NCBI GenBank assembly: GCA_937894355.1
Contig: CALCRD010000245.1
Span: 1-5,600, forward strand
Source of the DNA: an uncultured Bacillus sp.
GTDB taxonomy: Bacteria > Bacillota > Bacilli > Bacillales > Cytobacillaceae
Reading direction: 5' to 3'
Length of the DNA: 5,600 bases
Part shown: piece by piece, positions 4,359 through 5,600 of the stretch
Layout of the letters: every line of letters starts with the position of its first letter
Position numbering within the stretch: the first letter of the stretch is position 1
Notes under the pieces: model-generated
The model's database searches: none
Told to the model about the DNA's origin: nothing
What the model saw: only the letters and a program-made list of their open reading frames with translations
Program-made: the position numbers and the translations under genes

Positions 4359-5600
4359 GTGCAAAATATTCGCGTGACTGTGGTTAGAAAGTTACTACAA
4401 GGGGATTTAGTAAGTGGTTCTGAGCAATGGCTTATCAAACATGCCATCTATTATAATCGCCATGATTTGACGCAAAAGAATACACTCATGTTTATCAATA
4501 GAAGTGAGACCATTAATTGGGAAGAAATCGATAAAAAGGGACCATCCCTCGTTATTTCAGATAAACCTTTAGAAGAACTAAAAAAAGCACTACCGAATAC
4601 AACATTTATTCGCGTGAAAAGTGCGTTCCAGGCATACTGGAAGTTTATTGAGTATTATAGAGGGCTATTTGACATACCAGTAGTCGCATTAACGGGGACA
4701 TGTGGAAAAACAACTACAAAAGAAATGATTAAACATATTGCGAGCAAAGACTGGAATGTGCAGGCATCTATTAGTAGCAAAAATGAACCTCGCCAATCTT
4801 TACCTTATTTAATAGGCATCGATGAAACTACGAAAGCAGCTGTCTTTGAGTTAGGGCTAGGGAATACGGGGAATATTAAGCATCAATGTATGATTTATCG
4901 GCCGACGATTGGTATTATTACAAATATCGGTGTGCATCATTTAGATGGCTGTAAAAATCTTGAAGGCTATATCAAAGCTAAGTCAGAAATTTTAGAAGGA
5001 ATAGCTGAAGATGGCACGTTAATCATCAATGCAGATGATGACAATACAAAAAAAATTCCCCTGCATACGTTTAAAGGGAAAATTATTACAATTGGTGTTC
5101 ATAGCAAAGCAGATTATAAAGCTTCGAACATGCAATTTATCAATAACGGTATGAAATTTACGCTCCAAGTAGCTAAGGAAAAATATACAGTATTTGTACC
5201 TGGCTATGGAGAACACCAAGTATATAATGCATTAGCGGCCATCGTTGCTGCAAAAGAAATGGGCATGTCCATTCAGAATGCAATCTCACGTTTAAAAACA
5301 TTTAAACCGATGGCAAGGCATCTAGAAATGTCAACCGGTCTTAAAGGAAGTACGATCGTAGATGATACATGGACGAATAATCCTACATCGGTTGAAGCAG
5401 CCTTGAAAGTTTTAGATACGATAGGAAAAGATAAAAAAATAATCCTTATATTAGGTGATATAAAGCGATTGGGTCTTTTCGAAGAGAAGTATCATCGTGA
5501 GATTGGCTCCATGGTGGCTGAGCGAAATATTCAAATGCTGATTACTATTGGAAAAAGAGCCGAACATATAGCAGAACAAGCAAAAAAAGATGGCACCGCT
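4359..5600 (+). CDS. MurF-like Mur ligase family protein, 3' end outside window
   Basis: Third Mur superfamily ligase; 414 codons are visible and the frame is open at the window end, with roughly 50 residues missing by comparison with the preceding paralogue. The start is GTG 4359, seven bases after GGAGG (4347-4351) in a purine-rich run. Domain 1 (1-106) is the same divergent, shortened MurF-like type (KLLQG at 11-15, AYWKFIEYYR at 92-101). The central domain has P-loop TGTCGKTTTK (112-121), FELGLG with E164, TNIGVHH (188-194), carbamylated-lysine candidate K208 in AKSE, NADDD (224-228) and GEHQVYNAL (284-292). The C-terminal domain has VDDTWTNNPTS (334-344), closest of the three to the MurF DDsYNANPdS segment, then LGDIKRLG (365-372). 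By eye about half of its residues match the previous gene, so the two arose by tandem duplication. The 212-base gap and its own promoter candidate suggest at least partly separate expression. Substrate unknown; family certain. Confidence 0.92.
   Translation, partial: MQNIRVTVVRKLLQGDLVSGSEQWLIKHAIYYNRHDLTQKNTLMFINRSETINWEEIDKKGPSLVISDKPLEELKKALPNTTFIRVKSAFQAYWKFIEYYRGLFDIPVVALTGTCGKTTTKEMIKHIASKDWNVQASISSKNEPRQSLPYLIGIDETTKAAVFELGLGNTGNIKHQCMIYRPTIGIITNIGVHHLDGCKNLEGYIKAKSEILEGIAEDGTLIINADDDNTKKIPLHTFKGKIITIGVHSKADYKASNMQFINNGMKFTLQVAKEKYTVFVPGYGEHQVYNALAAIVAAKEMGMSIQNAISRLKTFKPMARHLEMSTGLKGSTIVDDTWTNNPTSVEAALKVLDTIGKDKKIILILGDIKRLGLFEEKYHREIGSMVAERNIQMLITIGKRAEHIAEQAKKDGTA

Overview
The window is a low-GC, AT-rich stretch with strong Shine-Dalgarno sites (AAAGGAG, GGAGG). 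This suggests a Bacillota genome, most likely a spore-forming Bacillales such as a Lysinibacillus- or Bacillus-like species; the genus is an inference from composition and protein style only. It holds four protein genes and no tRNA, rRNA, CRISPR or insertion sequence that I can see.

Layout: (1) 1-1170, plus strand, the 3' part of a MurF-like Mur ligase gene whose start lies upstream of the window. (2) 1171-1379, a convergent intergenic region with a long GC-rich hairpin that probably terminates transcription from both sides, and a second weaker hairpin nearer the minus-strand gene. (3) 1380-2585, minus strand, a complete ATP-grasp ligase, apparently with a CTG start. (4) 2586-2736, a divergent promoter region. 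(5) 2737-4146, plus strand, a complete 469-residue MurF-like ligase. (6) 4147-4358, a 212-base leader with an imperfect hairpin, a possible eight-codon leader ORF and a sporulation-type promoter candidate. (7) 4359-5600, plus strand, a second full-architecture MurF-like ligase, GTG start, cut by the window end (414 codons visible).

The three Mur ligase genes are paralogues and none looks like the housekeeping MurF. They keep the ATP-binding loop, the Mg-binding glutamate, the TNIG..H motif and the lysine that is carbamylated in Mur ligases. The two with a visible N-terminal domain lack the usual MurF UDP-sugar recognition signature, the first has no such domain directly before its P-loop, and the C-terminal substrate-side motifs differ among all three. 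An ATP-grasp amino-acid ligase-like enzyme lies between them. ATP-grasp and Mur ligase modules both make amide bonds through acyl-phosphate intermediates, and they are fused in cyanophycin synthetase. My inference is that the cluster makes or modifies a peptide or poly-amino-acid other than the standard peptidoglycan stem. The CATAnnnTA -10-like boxes before both downstream Mur genes hint at mother-cell sporulation control, but this is weak evidence.
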